Of a stretch of DNA of 64,000 nt, positions 39,401-50,164 are shown piece by piece; the first letter of the stretch is position 1; each line of letters begins with the position of its first letter. The stretch covers positions 6,336,001-6,400,000 of the forward strand of contig JAMPIT010000437.1 of NCBI GenBank assembly GCA_026261815.1. The letters are read 5' to 3'. The stretch comes from Monarcha castaneiventris obscurior (taxonomy: Eukaryota > Chordata > Aves > Passeriformes > Monarchidae). Below the pieces are notes generated by a model. It did not search any database and was not told the DNA's origin. It saw only the letters and a program-made list of their open reading frames with translations. Both the position numbers and the translations under genes were made by a program.

Positions 39401-42026
39401 AGATATTTAGTTCTTTTTATTGATAGAGAACAAAACCGAAGGCCTGTAAATTTTGCTGCTTTCTTTTGTGATCATGCTAACACACATTGGCTAACCAAGG
39501 AAACAAGTGACAAATGCTTGGGGGAGGAGTAGCAAACAAATGCACTTGTCAAAAATACTCCACCTAGCAAAAGTATTTCCCCTCAGTGTCAAACGTCAAA
39601 TATTGGGGTCTGGTTCATCTCCAAACAGAGCATGGTAGATATTATTTTAGTCACACCTAGTCAAGGGCTTTTCTTCCCTGTTTTCTAGAGGATGGTTTTA
39701 TGCCATGCTTTTCTGCATTAGTGGCAGAATGTTGAAATTGAACAATATGATGTATTTAGTACTAATTGATACACAGATCCTATAGAGCACAGTGTAATAA
39801 ACACACAGGACTTGGCAGCCCAATAATGATGCATCTTCCATCACAAACAAGTAATAAAAACCTAGGTTTACAAGCTGCTGCACTTCAGAAGAGACTGTTT
39901 ATCAGATCAGATAAAAACAAGGTTCAAGATATATATTTTTTGTTTTATGACATTGTACAGCTGCAATCGTTTATCAGATTTCTTCTTGTGTCTTATCTTT
40001 CTTATCCCTGCCTAAGGAACAAGCAAAATTTTGGAATTATAAAAATGTCTCTAACACTAGCATTTCTGACCCATTTAAAATATCCCCCTTCTTTTTTATG
40101 CCAACTTTACCCAGAAATAAATCCACTTGCCATATACTCCCAGGAATACTATTACAGGACTGGTTTTGACACTTTTTCAGAGAAGTCTCCTTGACCCTCC
40201 TGGACTTGTAGCAGGCTGGGTGTGCTCGCCACCTACACACTGACGCTCCCTCTCCCACAAAAACAAGGATGCAGTTTTGCTAGCAACATTTGCAGATTAA
40301 ACAAGCTCACTTTAAGAGCAATTAGCACTATTTGTTCTTTAGTCAAGTTAAGATAATCTCCTTGGGGCATTTTTAGCTGATCTGTTAATGCAGTGATTCA
40401 GAAAACTTTACTGGTTTTATGTTTTTGTTCCTAATATCTTCCCGTAAAGCAGTAAAAATGGAACTACACTTATTTATTTTAGCCTGCATATGAAGAGTTA
40501 ATTTTTACAACTTCACTGTGTAACGACTTTACTACAAAATTCTTAACTGACTTGAACAATTGCCAGTCCTCAAGATGACACTTGCCAAACATTCTTACCA
40601 AATTTTGAAGACAGTGGCTCCATGGACCAGCCAGAACCACCCATAGGCTCACAGGGCAAAGATTAGTGTGGACGAAGGGAGGCAGCCCCAGGGAAGTGCA
40701 AATAATTCACTCCAGAGAAGCAACAACAGTGTAAAGTGTTAGTAACACATGTATGGAAGCGATCTACAAAGCCTCCCATCACTGCGAGAAATTCCTCTGC
40801 CCCAGCACAGGCTGTAGAGCCATAAAGGGTAAGATAAGGAAATAACCCCGGATTCCAGCAACGTGGTGCAATGGAACACTGCAGCAGCTCCTCGTTTTGG
40901 TAGTACTTAAAATTGCCAAGGGGGCAATCTGATCTCACATGTAACTCTCCATGTCCAAACACATGCCACGTCTCTCATGTGACACATTTTAGGAAGAGAG
41001 GTGTCCTTGCAAAAACATTAAAGCCAACATTTGCGTTTCTTTTGATTAACAAACCAGAAGGATACTCCTGCTCATCCTTAGTCACCAGCAGACTTGATGT
41101 GGTGAGGTCATTTCAGCTCTCCTATCTCAGGCACTCCACCCAAACCCTCCTGAGGCTTTTTTTTTCCTCTTTTAAATTAACCAAATCTCTCGCAAAGAAA
41201 AACTGTGGGCACTGCCCAAGATGAGTAGCTGAGTTACTCATGGCCAGAGAGACCCAAAAAGCCAGAACTGAGTCAGGGTGAACTTAAAAATTCTGGTGAA
41301 AGAACACACACTTCCATGACATCAAAATTAAATACGTTTAGAATTAAGAAAGATTAAAATACAAATCCCTATAGATACCATACAGTAAATTTTAAACCCC
41401 GCTGCTTATTATTTGAACCAACTAAAACAAAACACAACTAAATGATGGTGCCTAAAGAGAATTGGAGGGCAGTATCTCCACAGGCTCCCCACAGCAGGGC
41501 TGTGTCTCCTGCCCAGTCCCTCACAGCATGAGGGGAGCAGAAGAGAGAATACTACAGAAGCATTTCTGTTTATTTCTTTCAAAAAGAGGGAATTTTTTTC
41601 ATATTTGTAAAGAATTTCTATTAAAAAAAGCCAGTAAAAAAAATCCCTTTGTAATTCTTTAATTGAAATTCTTCCGTGTTTTGACAACAGAACCCACTGC
41701 AGATATAGAAACTATAGAAATATCACGTCAATCTAAGAAATATCACTAAGCAATCAGTGGAACTGCTGGAAATCACAGGCAGAGTGTTCATGAGCTAAAA
41801 GTGTTAAGTGATCAGCTTTTACAGTGGCATAGAAATTATTTTTAATACCACAACTCTTTTGCATTCACGTGGCTTCAGTGCCTTGTATGTACTCTGGACA
41901 CTCAAGGATAAGATATTTATCTGCCAGTTATGAGATGACAAATCCCCACTTATTCCAAAATACTGAACATGAAAATCAGTCCATTATTGTCAAAAGAGTA
42001 CTTTTTGCTAGTTTGAAATGTTGAAG

Positions 42027-42060
42027 TTTCCCTCTTTATCCAGTTTTCCCTCTTTATCTG
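42027..42060. repeat. Short tandem duplication, period 18
   Basis: The 14-base block TTTCCCTCTTTATC occurs twice with an 18-base period, each time followed by a C/T-A/T-G triplet. It is a local duplication in non-coding DNA. Confidence 0.85.
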
Positions 42061-42873
42061 CTGCAACAGTAAACCAAGAGATTCTGTGCATTAGATACAC
42101 GCCTTCCTCTACATGCGCTTTGACGCAATAAATTAGAAACACGCTATTCATCAACTTGCAACTTCATAAAAAGTCATAAAAACTTAAATAATTTATATAA
42201 ATAAAGGTTATGTGCTTTAACAAAAGCAGAGCAAAGCAGTAAATCAGTCTGATTAGCAAAATAAATACCACTCCTACTACAACAATTCAATCTTAGTAGC
42301 AAATCAAACATTTTAATAGATTGCAGCACAGTTATTTTCTTGACAAAGTTTTATTTCTCTAAATCCAAAGTAAAATTACAATCAATTACTTCAAACAAGG
42401 GCTTCTGCCTGTTGATTAAATTATTTTCCCTTAATCCACCGCGGGCCTAGCAGACATTTCTTCTGGTATTAAGTAGTCAAAGGTGTAAATTAAAGCCTAA
42501 AAGACCTCCTTAAAACAACATCTATAATCAGCCTTGATATTCAAAGAGCCGTTCACTACTTTGAAAAGAAAAAGGATTCGAATAGGGCAGCAAAGGCACA
42601 CAGCACTAGGCAGTCCCTCTGTCTCTGGATGCAAGTCATTGAAAACAGATCCAAGGAAAACCCTAGCGGGACATTCCCACATCCTGAGGTGCCTGGTGCT
42701 CCTTCGGAGGTAGAACAGTGAGCACCAAACAAACAAATAAAGGAAATGTCATTATTCTGTCCTGGGTGGGTTGTTTTTTTGTTTTTGTTTTTAAGCTTAG
42801 CTTTACCACTGAATGCAAAACCAGCAAATAAATTGAAATAAACCACAAAATTGTATCCAGACTACAGTAACCT

Positions 42874-43158
42874 TCAGGTAATTACACCAAGAAAGAGAGA
42901 ATAGGAGGGCAGTTGCCACAGGAAGTCATGTATCTTAATTATGCCTGCAATTATTTTTGTATTCAGTATGCATTCAAAACTAAGCTTTTTTACACTTCTT
43001 TTCTGTAATTCATTCCAGCAGCGCCACATTTGCTCTCGCTTCTGCAGGGAAACATTCCCCAAAAGTTCACTGAGGATACCATAAAATCTCAGCTCATTGT
43101 TTTTTAACTTGTACATCTCGTCCAGAGATTTCTCTGCAGTGACTCCTCTGTATCCCTC
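42874..43158 (-). CDS. Candidate exon, gene unknown
   Basis: On the minus strand a pyrimidine tract and TACTGATGTTCCAG form a good acceptor just before 43158. The frame then stays open for 94 codons to TGA at 42874-42876. It starts EGYRGVTAEKSLDEMYKL and later contains LQKREQMWRCWNELQKR. Composition is protein-like: charged residues, spaced leucines, and two tryptophans three residues apart. The last part recalls a helical or spectrin-like repeat, but that is only resemblance. No strong donor is present. A weak GTGTAA at 42995 would end the exon after 163 bases. Otherwise this would be a terminal exon read through to the stop, with no AATAAA close by. I do not recognise the protein. The minus orientation fits the strand skew. 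Confidence 0.33.
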   Translation of the reverse strand, partial: EGYRGVTAEKSLDEMYKLKNNELRFYGILSELLGNVSLQKREQMWRCWNELQKRSVKKLSFECILNTKIIAGIIKIHDFLWQLPSYSLFLGVIT

Positions 43159-43666
43159 CTGGAACATCAGTAAGAAACAACAAAGACTGAAGCAAGAAGG
43201 CTGATTTTAACTAGAAGTAATGTCAAAAGAATAATAAAGTCGTTCCCATTTGTACAGTAGCAAATAAGGAATCAATAATATAAAATATATACATTATAAA
43301 AAGATAAACCTCAGAAACCCCCTTCTGAATTTAGGTTTTACTGTCTTACACACTTCAAAAACATGAGAGGCCCTGAAAGATCAATACAACCCGCAAGAAT
43401 CTAAAGTGCAGAAATCCATAATTTTTTTTTTTAATATGGTAAATTGTACAATAGCAAACACGGAGATAAATCAAACAGATCTCCATACAAGAAACAAAAC
43501 AGGTTATAAATCCAGAATTTATAAACCTCCCATATCTTCAAATAGGGAATGAGGTGCCAAGAATGTATTACAGAACTTGTTTTCCAGTGGGCATTCTGTT
43601 ATTTCTCATTTCAAGTAAAAACTTTTATTAAAGGAACATGATTTCTAAGGATTTATCTCTGGGCTT

Positions 43667-43682
43667 CCCCCCCCACCCCCCC
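43667..43682 (-). other. G-quadruplex-capable tract
   Basis: The + strand has eight C, one A and seven C. The minus strand therefore reads seven G, T, eight G, which satisfies the four-tract pattern of G3 runs with short loops. If the minus strand is transcribed, the motif would also be in the RNA. Confidence 0.5.
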
Positions 43683-44708
43683 AATATTATTAATTTTTAA
43701 TGAGCTTTCTGAAAATTCCCTTTGCATTGAAGTCTCACCGGCTGGGGATGCCAAAGGACCCTTTGATCAGCAGATACAACCCTTTTGCTACTTTTGGAGG
43801 GATTTTACTCATAGAAACTGCAAAAAACCTCTTTTGATCATGGCACCAAAACTCTCATTTCAGATCATTCCTGGTTTGGAGACATCGGGGGTTTGTGTTC
43901 TGCCGAGTCATTGCTCCTGTGGAGCAGCTGAGCTCAGAGCAGAGTCCCTGGGCAGAGTGAGCACAGGAGGATCTGGGAAGCCAGGACTGGCATCTCTTTG
44001 TCACCCTGGCTCCATCCCACTGCTGTCAGAGCCGCTTTTATTCACTTCAGTGCCTGAGAAATTTCCAAACAAGGCAGAATGAATCTGCCAAGCCCTGATG
44101 TACATCCACACCACAAGGACACTTGCTGGACTGTTTCTAAGAATGGGACACCATTTGGGAGAGCTAAGAAAACAACTCATTAGAGCACCAGGAGAAAATC
44201 CTTTTCTCCCAGGACACTGCTGTGCCATGGAATAGAAAATGCTATTAAACAAAAATGATCGACTGCAAACAAACACGAATAATTTGCTAAACAAAAAATA
44301 TCTTGCAGCTAAGAGACAATATAAATTACCATATGCAGACAACTAGGATGCCAAAGGGGCAGGGGCCTCGCTGCCCGAAAAAAATAAATCAGCAAATGCA
44401 GAAAGATGGTTAGTGACTATGTTTTGATTTTAGCAATAGAAATCTAAAATAATCCAAAATTGAGGATGTAATTGCCAAAAGGAAGAAACAAACAACACAG
44501 AAAAAGAATAATCAAGACTGGAGAAAAACAGATTATCAAAGGCACCTGCTATCACAAGAATAGAAATGAGATATTCAGAAGCCCTGAAGGACTCCTTGCA
44601 GAAAAGAAACAAGAAAAAACAAAAACCCCAAGAAAGTGATCATTTTAGCATACAAATAGAGATGTACTAGGGATGGTAGAGACTGCCAAAGGGAGCAAAA
44701 CCCAAAAA

Positions 44709-44724
44709 GGGTGGGGGTGGGGGG
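44709..44724 (+). other. G-rich tract
   Basis: The sequence GGGTGGGGGTGGGGGG has three separated G tracts, one short of the canonical four-tract quadruplex pattern. A less stable or two-tier structure is possible. Confidence 0.4.
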
Positions 44725-44819
44725 TGTATATTCCTGTATTCCTCTAGCCTGTGCCATGCCAGACACATTCCCCTTTTTTCCACCACATCCAAAGCCCTGC
44801 AACCTGTTGGCTCTGCAGC

Positions 44820-45140
44820 AGCTGCATCGCTCCCCCACTGCCAGACCACAGAGTTCCAGGAAAACAACAGCACGGGGGTGTAAACATCTCAGTGAGACTA
44901 ATGCATCATCTCCTACAAGACTTCCCCCGCCTGCACCGGCTCTGGTGATGGCCTCGGCCCCGAGACAGAGTTATTTCTTCCCTCGGAGCAGCAAACACGC
45001 CGCATCCAAACAAGCACGAGGCTCCCTGTGCTTTTCCACTCTGATCAGAGCTGTTTATTCCATCCTTTGCCCTGGCCCACACACACTACGGAGCACTTTG
45101 GGGCCCTCTCTGAGAGATTACGCTCCCGGAATATGGGCTG
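44820..45140. other. CpG-richer patch
   Basis: About 13 to 15 CpG dinucleotides occur in 320 bp, counted by eye, against zero or one per 60 bp around it. It includes CACGCCGCATCC and GGCCTCGGCCCCGAGACAG. No TATA box, initiator or first-exon donor was recognised. It may be a small unmethylated regulatory element, or simply GC-rich DNA. Confidence 0.4.
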
Positions 45141-46570
45141 ATCCAACACTGAGTGCACAACACATTTGACACCCGCACATTAATTGGGTACCTCTAAATC
45201 TTAATGATTTCTCTAATCATTTTCTTACAGAGCTTAAAATTCCCACAAAAGGAAGATCCCCTTTGATGTTTGAATGCTCTACTGTAGGTATCAGAGACAC
45301 AGTGTAAATATTGTTTTACAACAAACAGAAATTCTATACATTTCTACTCATTTGCAAGGCGATCAAAACGAGTGAGAAGTTCTGAGGAGAGAACTTTAAT
45401 TTTGTTCATTCACCCCCTGCTTCTACCAGCTCCTTGAGTTCCTGCAGGAGCTCCTTAAGCCTTTGGAGAAACCAGAAGATCCTGCTGGGAAGGGATAGGG
45501 AGAGTACACATTATTTAATAACCAGAAACTATGTATGAGAGACCTTTCTGGTTTTATTTTTAGCACAACTTATCTGCTGGTAGAAAGACTGTATTTTAAC
45601 ACTGAGAGGAATGTAATGGGAAATTTATTTTAAGCATACAGTTCTAGCAGGTCATAAAGATTGGATCATTATCCTCCTTGGACAGTAATTGGCAATAAGA
45701 ATACATGCTCTTCTTTTAGTTTTTGTTTCTTTGATGAGTTGTGAGGAAAGAGAAATGCTGTTCATCCAACATGCTGTTTATTTAATATTCAGCTTTCCTG
45801 AACTCTTCTTATGCAAAGCACAAATGCTGACGATCAATTATTTTAGTAATCATAATTCAAGCTCAAATTTTACACTCTGTAAACACATTATCATGACCAC
45901 CACATTATGCATTTGAAAAATTCCAGTTGCAGCAACCCATACAAATGAGCACACTGCATTAGGTTTACAGTAAAATTCTGTTCTGGCTAGACATACAAGG
46001 GCTTTTTTCATAACAGTAAAATGAATGAAGTACACATAAATGCTGAGTATTTTTCTATGCAGTGTACAAATGCACACATTCATACACAAACAGTCACAGC
46101 ACTTGCTTCAAATATCGAATAAAACTGAAAAATATTTATACTTGTCACTAACAAGAAGTTATTTCAAATATTAGACTTTATGTTTTTAAAATTAAATTAT
46201 TGGGTACGATAGAGAAGTCAGAGGAGAGCTGCTGTCATTTTTGCAGGAAGATTTCCTGTAAACTTCATCAGGTTGACAAGAACTAAGTTTTCCCAAAGCA
46301 ACCGGTAGCTCTTTGGGAGCAATCTAGAACGCCCTCACACTCAGTGGGTGGCCTAATACATCCTGAAATGTAAGTCTATAATTACATAAAAATTTGCAAA
46401 ATTCAGTTTGGACTTCTTATGGGAATGCTTAATGCACGTATAATTGGGGTGTAACACACGCTGCATTACATTTCACTGATAAACCATAACTTTTCAAATC
46501 AACCTTTCATGGAAATGCTTAGAAAACAGTTTGACGTTTAATGCTGCAAGTAACAGTAAAAGGCTAAACA

Positions 46571-46920
46571 TGGAAAAAGTGGGCCTGTTGCTGAAGGAGG
46601 TGGATGATTTAGTGACAGATAAGGCTGAAGCTCCTATCAGGGATTATTTGATCTTGACCCATGGGACCAGATGGGCTGTGTCCAAGGGTGTAGAGAACCA
46701 AGGCCACAACAAGGCCACCACTGTCAAAGCTCGTGGAGATCGAGGGGTCCTCGATGGCTGCAGAAAGGCAGATTTTCTGCCATCCTTAAAGAAAAAGGGA
46801 GAGCAGAGGGTATTGCCCCAATTTATACCCCAAAAATGCACCTATCCAATCTGGGATGTGGCCAGCAGGATGAATGACCACTAGATGGGTGGAAACACAG
46901 CTGGGCTCCAAACACAGCAG
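46571..46920 (+). mobile_element. Older CR1 LINE, ORF2 remnant, upstream part
   Basis: The segment aligns by recall with CR1 ORF2. It starts with GTGGGCCTGTTGCTGAAGGA, runs through a GATAAGGCTGAAGC block, then the GGGACCAGATGG and CTTAAAGAAAAAGG blocks of the reverse transcriptase region. It then jumps to CACTAGATGGGTGGAAACAC, which belongs further downstream. An internal deletion is therefore likely. The frame is broken by stops and shifts, so it is inactive. The copy continues at 47242 after an inserted second CR1. Confidence 0.75.
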
Positions 46921-46939
46921 TTAACAGGTCCTTCAGCAA

Positions 46940-47241
46940 CTAAGAGGAAGCCAGGAAGATGCTCAGAGGGCTGGAGCACCTCCAGTACCTAAAGGGGACC
47001 TATGAAAAAAACAGAGAGGGACTTTGTACAAGGGCACAGGAAAAGGGGGAATGGCTTTAAACTGACAGAGGGCAGGTTTAGACTGGATATAAGGAAGAAA
47101 TTGTTTTCTGTGAGGGGACACTAGAACAGATTTCCTAGAGAAGCTGTGCATGCCCCATCCCTGGAATTGTTCAAGGCCAAGTTGGAGTTGGAATGAGATG
47201 GTTTTTAATGCCCCTTCCAACCCAAGCCATTCTGTGGTGAT
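46940..47241 (+). mobile_element. Nested CR1 LINE 3' end
   Basis: It begins near GATGCTCAGAGGGCTGGAGC, has a deletion to CCAGTACCTAAAGGGGACC, and continues through AATGGCTTTAAACTGACAGA and GATGCCCCATCC equivalents. It ends in CCTTCCAACCCAAGCCATTC followed by TGTGGTGAT, the CR1 terminal motif. This is the end of ORF2 plus 3' UTR. The flanks on both sides belong to another CR1 copy, so it inserted into that copy in the same orientation. The exact 5' junction lies somewhere in 46912-46955. Confidence 0.85.
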
Positions 47242-47545
47242 GGGAGGCCAGTAACACCTGGGATACTGCAGCCATCTCTTCTGGGACCTGACCTCCCCAA
47301 TGTCCACACCAATGACTTAGAGAAAGCCCAGGAGTGCACTCTCATCAAGCTCATAGGCAACACCAGTCTGGGGGCATCCAGCAGCTATGCCCGAAGGCAG
47401 GGCTGGCACCCAGAGAGACCAGGAACCCACTGGAATTCTGCAAGGACAAGTGCAGGGTGTTGCTCCAGGGAAGGAAGAGCCCTTCTATCACCCCAGGCTG
47501 GGACCCACAGCTGAGAAGAACCTGTGGGTCTTGGACATGCCAGTG
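47242..47545 (+). mobile_element. Older CR1 LINE, ORF2 remnant, continued
   Basis: It resumes with GGAGGCCAGTAACACCTGGG, which in CR1 ORF2 follows shortly after the block found at 46873-46905. It continues through ACCAATGACTTAGAGAAAGC, GAGTGCACTCTCATCAAG and CAAGGACAAGTGCAGGGTGT, all downstream palm and thumb coding blocks. It fades near 47545. The order supports a single host copy split by the nested insertion. Frames are broken. Confidence 0.8.
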
Positions 47546-48971
47546 GTGTTGTGTACTCTTGGACATCTTGGTCCTTTTCAATGGTTTATTCTGTCTATTC
47601 ACTGCCTTTGGAATATTTGACTTTGAAACCTTAATAACATGGTTTCGGCAGTTCTTTTATAAAATAAACCCTGGCAGAAAGCACGATTCCAGCACACCCA
47701 TGTCCAGCAGGAGCTGCTGGTAGCGGACTTTTTTGTTACCAAAATGTGCATTTTGTCCTCAGAGAGAGCCAGTGCACAGCTTTCAGCAAAACAACTTAAA
47801 ATTGTGACTTCTGTGTCTATAATTAAGCCACAATTGGCACTTTAAGGGGCACATTCTACAGTTCATGCTGCTAAAGTAAATACTGTGTGCATGAAAAACT
47901 GCCACATGATGAGTGCAATGAGCATCTATGCTTATTTGCCAAAGGAGCTCCTTGAGTTTGTATTTAATTCTAATTCATTATCAAGCATCTTAAAAGTCAA
48001 GCAATTGCAAAGTCCCATAAATATGTGACTATTGGAGTTTTCATTAATACAGTACTTAACATGCAAAACCAAATTAATTTATTTCCGCATGCAAAAACCA
48101 GAATGGGTTGGAGAGGCAGCACACACTCACACAGGCTTGGAACTGAGCAAACTGTTACAAATTTACTGGAAAAATTGTATACTGGGCATATGTAATAGGC
48201 AATTTGTTAGCACATAATTGCTATTTCTAACCTAAACCAAGGCAGATCTATCCAAGAAGCATGTTCATATAAACACTATATTTTATATATATGTATATAG
48301 GCACAAACACTTTTAAATATTTTATATAGAAGCACATTTTTGAAACGTGAAAAACAAAGGGCCCAGCTTCATTTCCCCTAAATACCGGGGGAGCTAAACA
48401 TGTGCACCCATACTGTAACCAATGCTACCCCCAAGTTATCTTCTGCCAGGAAAAAGAACAGCAGATGCACAGAGAGAAAGTTGTAGATTAAACTGAACAT
48501 CTAGGGAAAAAAAACAAGAAAGAGGGAAGAAACTTTAACATGACTGTCTTCCCAAGCTTGAGCAGCAGCCCTACCTTCAACCCATCCCATGTTGCTAATA
48601 CTCAAACATTCACCATACACGGGATGTATGTTAATTTTATGGTGACATATTCCAATTGTGTGAGCACAAGGCTTCTAATCAAACCTTTATGCAGAGGTGT
48701 TAAAAGGAATTCTCTTAAAAATTAAGGTTTAAACTACATCCTGAGGTTAAAATCTAATTTGGTAAGGGTGATGCTTATAATGCTTCTAGAATTTTGAAAT
48801 ACCTGCAAAATTCCTCCCTTTAGCTAAATATCTGCTCCATGTAGAACTTTTTCCCACAATGAAACTCAATCACCAAACACAGAAATATGAAAAAATATCA
48901 TAAACATTCACAAATCAAGGTGAAAAAAAAGACTTTATGACACATATCTGAGCAATACTTGGCAGATTCCA

Positions 48972-49074
48972 GTAATATTCTATGAAAAAACAATACCTAA
49001 TCATGTTTATTTTGGACACCACTTTCTATTTTCATGTGATGCCTTTAGTCTTTGCACTCAGGCAACCACAGTCT
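48972..49074 (+). repeat. Diverged direct repeat, copy 1
   Basis: This about 100-bp segment matches 50068-50164. Shared blocks are AATACCTAA, GTTTATTTTGGA and TGATGCCTTT, followed by GTCTT(T/C)GCA and a CAAC(C)ACAG(C/T) end. Similarity is roughly three quarters of positions by eye. It may be two copies of an undescribed interspersed repeat or a local duplication. Confidence 0.7.
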
Positions 49075-50067
49075 CATGTAATGATCACTTTGGAATAAAA
49101 AAAAAGATTTTTGGGCATATGAGCAGAAAGGGTGACATACACCAGTATTCCATTTCCACTGCTCTTCAAAGAATCTTCTTAACTAAGCCTGCACAATCGG
49201 AGCATTTACTCTTTAAATAACCACAAAGAAAAGCAAGATTATTTTACTTCTTGAAGCCTCAGTGTACATTCCAGGGCTCCTTATACTTTAAGCAAATGGC
49301 AATAAAAACCAAAGGTATTCTTATTTTGAAAGCATTTCCATAGCCTCAGAGACTGTGACTCTACATTTTCAAAATGCTCACGTACATATACAAGATGCAC
49401 AATGCCACTCATTAAAAACCCACACTTTTTTACTGGTGTACATGCCTCTGTCTTTATATAGACTATAGATTTAACTGGGTTAAAAGTTAAATTTTGCAGT
49501 TCTTTCTGCTCAGTGCCAGTAAAATATGGCCTACTCCATCCATCCATACAACTGAAGTTTTTTGTTATCTCACACTTGAGCTTAGGCTGGCCCTGGCAAA
49601 GGCAGTCTCACCCCACTCAGAACCACTTAAAATCCTTCTGAAAAGGTGACTGGCTTTTGTCTTGCCACGTCTCTTTGTAGTCCTGCACCAGCTTCACCTT
49701 CTAATGTCTCAAATATAACACTCTTACCAGGCTTCTCTTTTATTAGCCAAGAAGGGCCCCTGCACTTTGCTTATCACTGATTTGGTACCAGAGAGCAACT
49801 TCAGCTCCCTCCAAATGGCTAATGATGCACTTGATGTATTTTCTGATGAGCATCAGCATGCTTTCTCACACAGTGCTCATTATGAGAGCTGCTCCTAAAT
49901 TCACAAGTCTCCTTTCAATCCCTTTTCAAAAGTCTCCCTTTCCATGTCAGCTCAAAAACTGTGTGTTCAATAGCTCCAGGTGAATTTTTCTTCCATGAAT
50001 ATATAATGGTTTTCTGAATTCACGTCAACTTTTAGCATTACCATGTCCTGAGGCAAAAAGTTCTGCA

Positions 50068-50164
50068 GGAATATTCCAGGAAAAAAATACCTAACTGTTT
50101 ATTTTGGATATCGCTTTTTAGTTTCATTTGATGCCTTTCGTCTTCGCATTAGAGCAACAGCAGT
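50068..50164 (+). repeat. Diverged direct repeat, copy 2
   Basis: This is the partner of 48972-49074, in the same orientation and about 1.1 kb downstream. It starts with AATATTCCAGG and AAATACCTAAC and ends with GAGCAACAGCAGTC. The DNA between the copies shows no terminal structure of a transposon. Confidence 0.7.

Larger units (their letters stand above)
33877..42873. other. AT-rich non-coding DNA with a GC-richer segment near 35.7 kb
   Basis: No gene is supported. The segment at about 35640-36010 is GC-richer, gives overlapping frames on both strands, and holds a perfect CRE palindrome. Simple tracts are A-runs at 34893-34904 and 38138-38149 and a T-run at 36454-36470. The + strand frame at 39766-40194 (142 codons) lies in AT-rich DNA and looks like chance. 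A splice-bracketed 43-bp segment at 34651-34693 (minus) has phases that do not fit its neighbours. Confidence 0.6.
43159..46570. other. Non-coding DNA with G/C tracts and a CpG-richer patch
   Basis: No gene is supported. It holds a C-tract, a G-tract and a CpG-richer segment listed separately. A perfect inverted repeat AATGATT-TCTCT-AATCATT at 45203-45221 has homeodomain-type cores. The + strand frame at 44711-45169 exists because the patch is GC-rich and poor in stop codons. Confidence 0.6.

Noticed and set aside
39766..40194. 142-codon + strand frame
   Set aside because: AT-rich translation without family resemblance, on the strand opposite to the skew, with no splice or promoter context.
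42570..42582. GGATTCGAAT, similar to a tRNA T-loop complement
   Set aside because: No cloverleaf arms or A-box could be found around it.
44711..45169. 152-codon + strand frame
   Set aside because: It coincides with the CpG-rich patch where stop codons are rare; proline- and serine-rich with no domain.
46531..47723. Open frames of up to 129 codons over the CR1 region
   Set aside because: They are remnants or antisense frames of degenerate CR1 ORF2, not independent genes.
49281..49547. 88-codon minus-strand frame
   Set aside because: No convincing acceptor or donor, and no family match.
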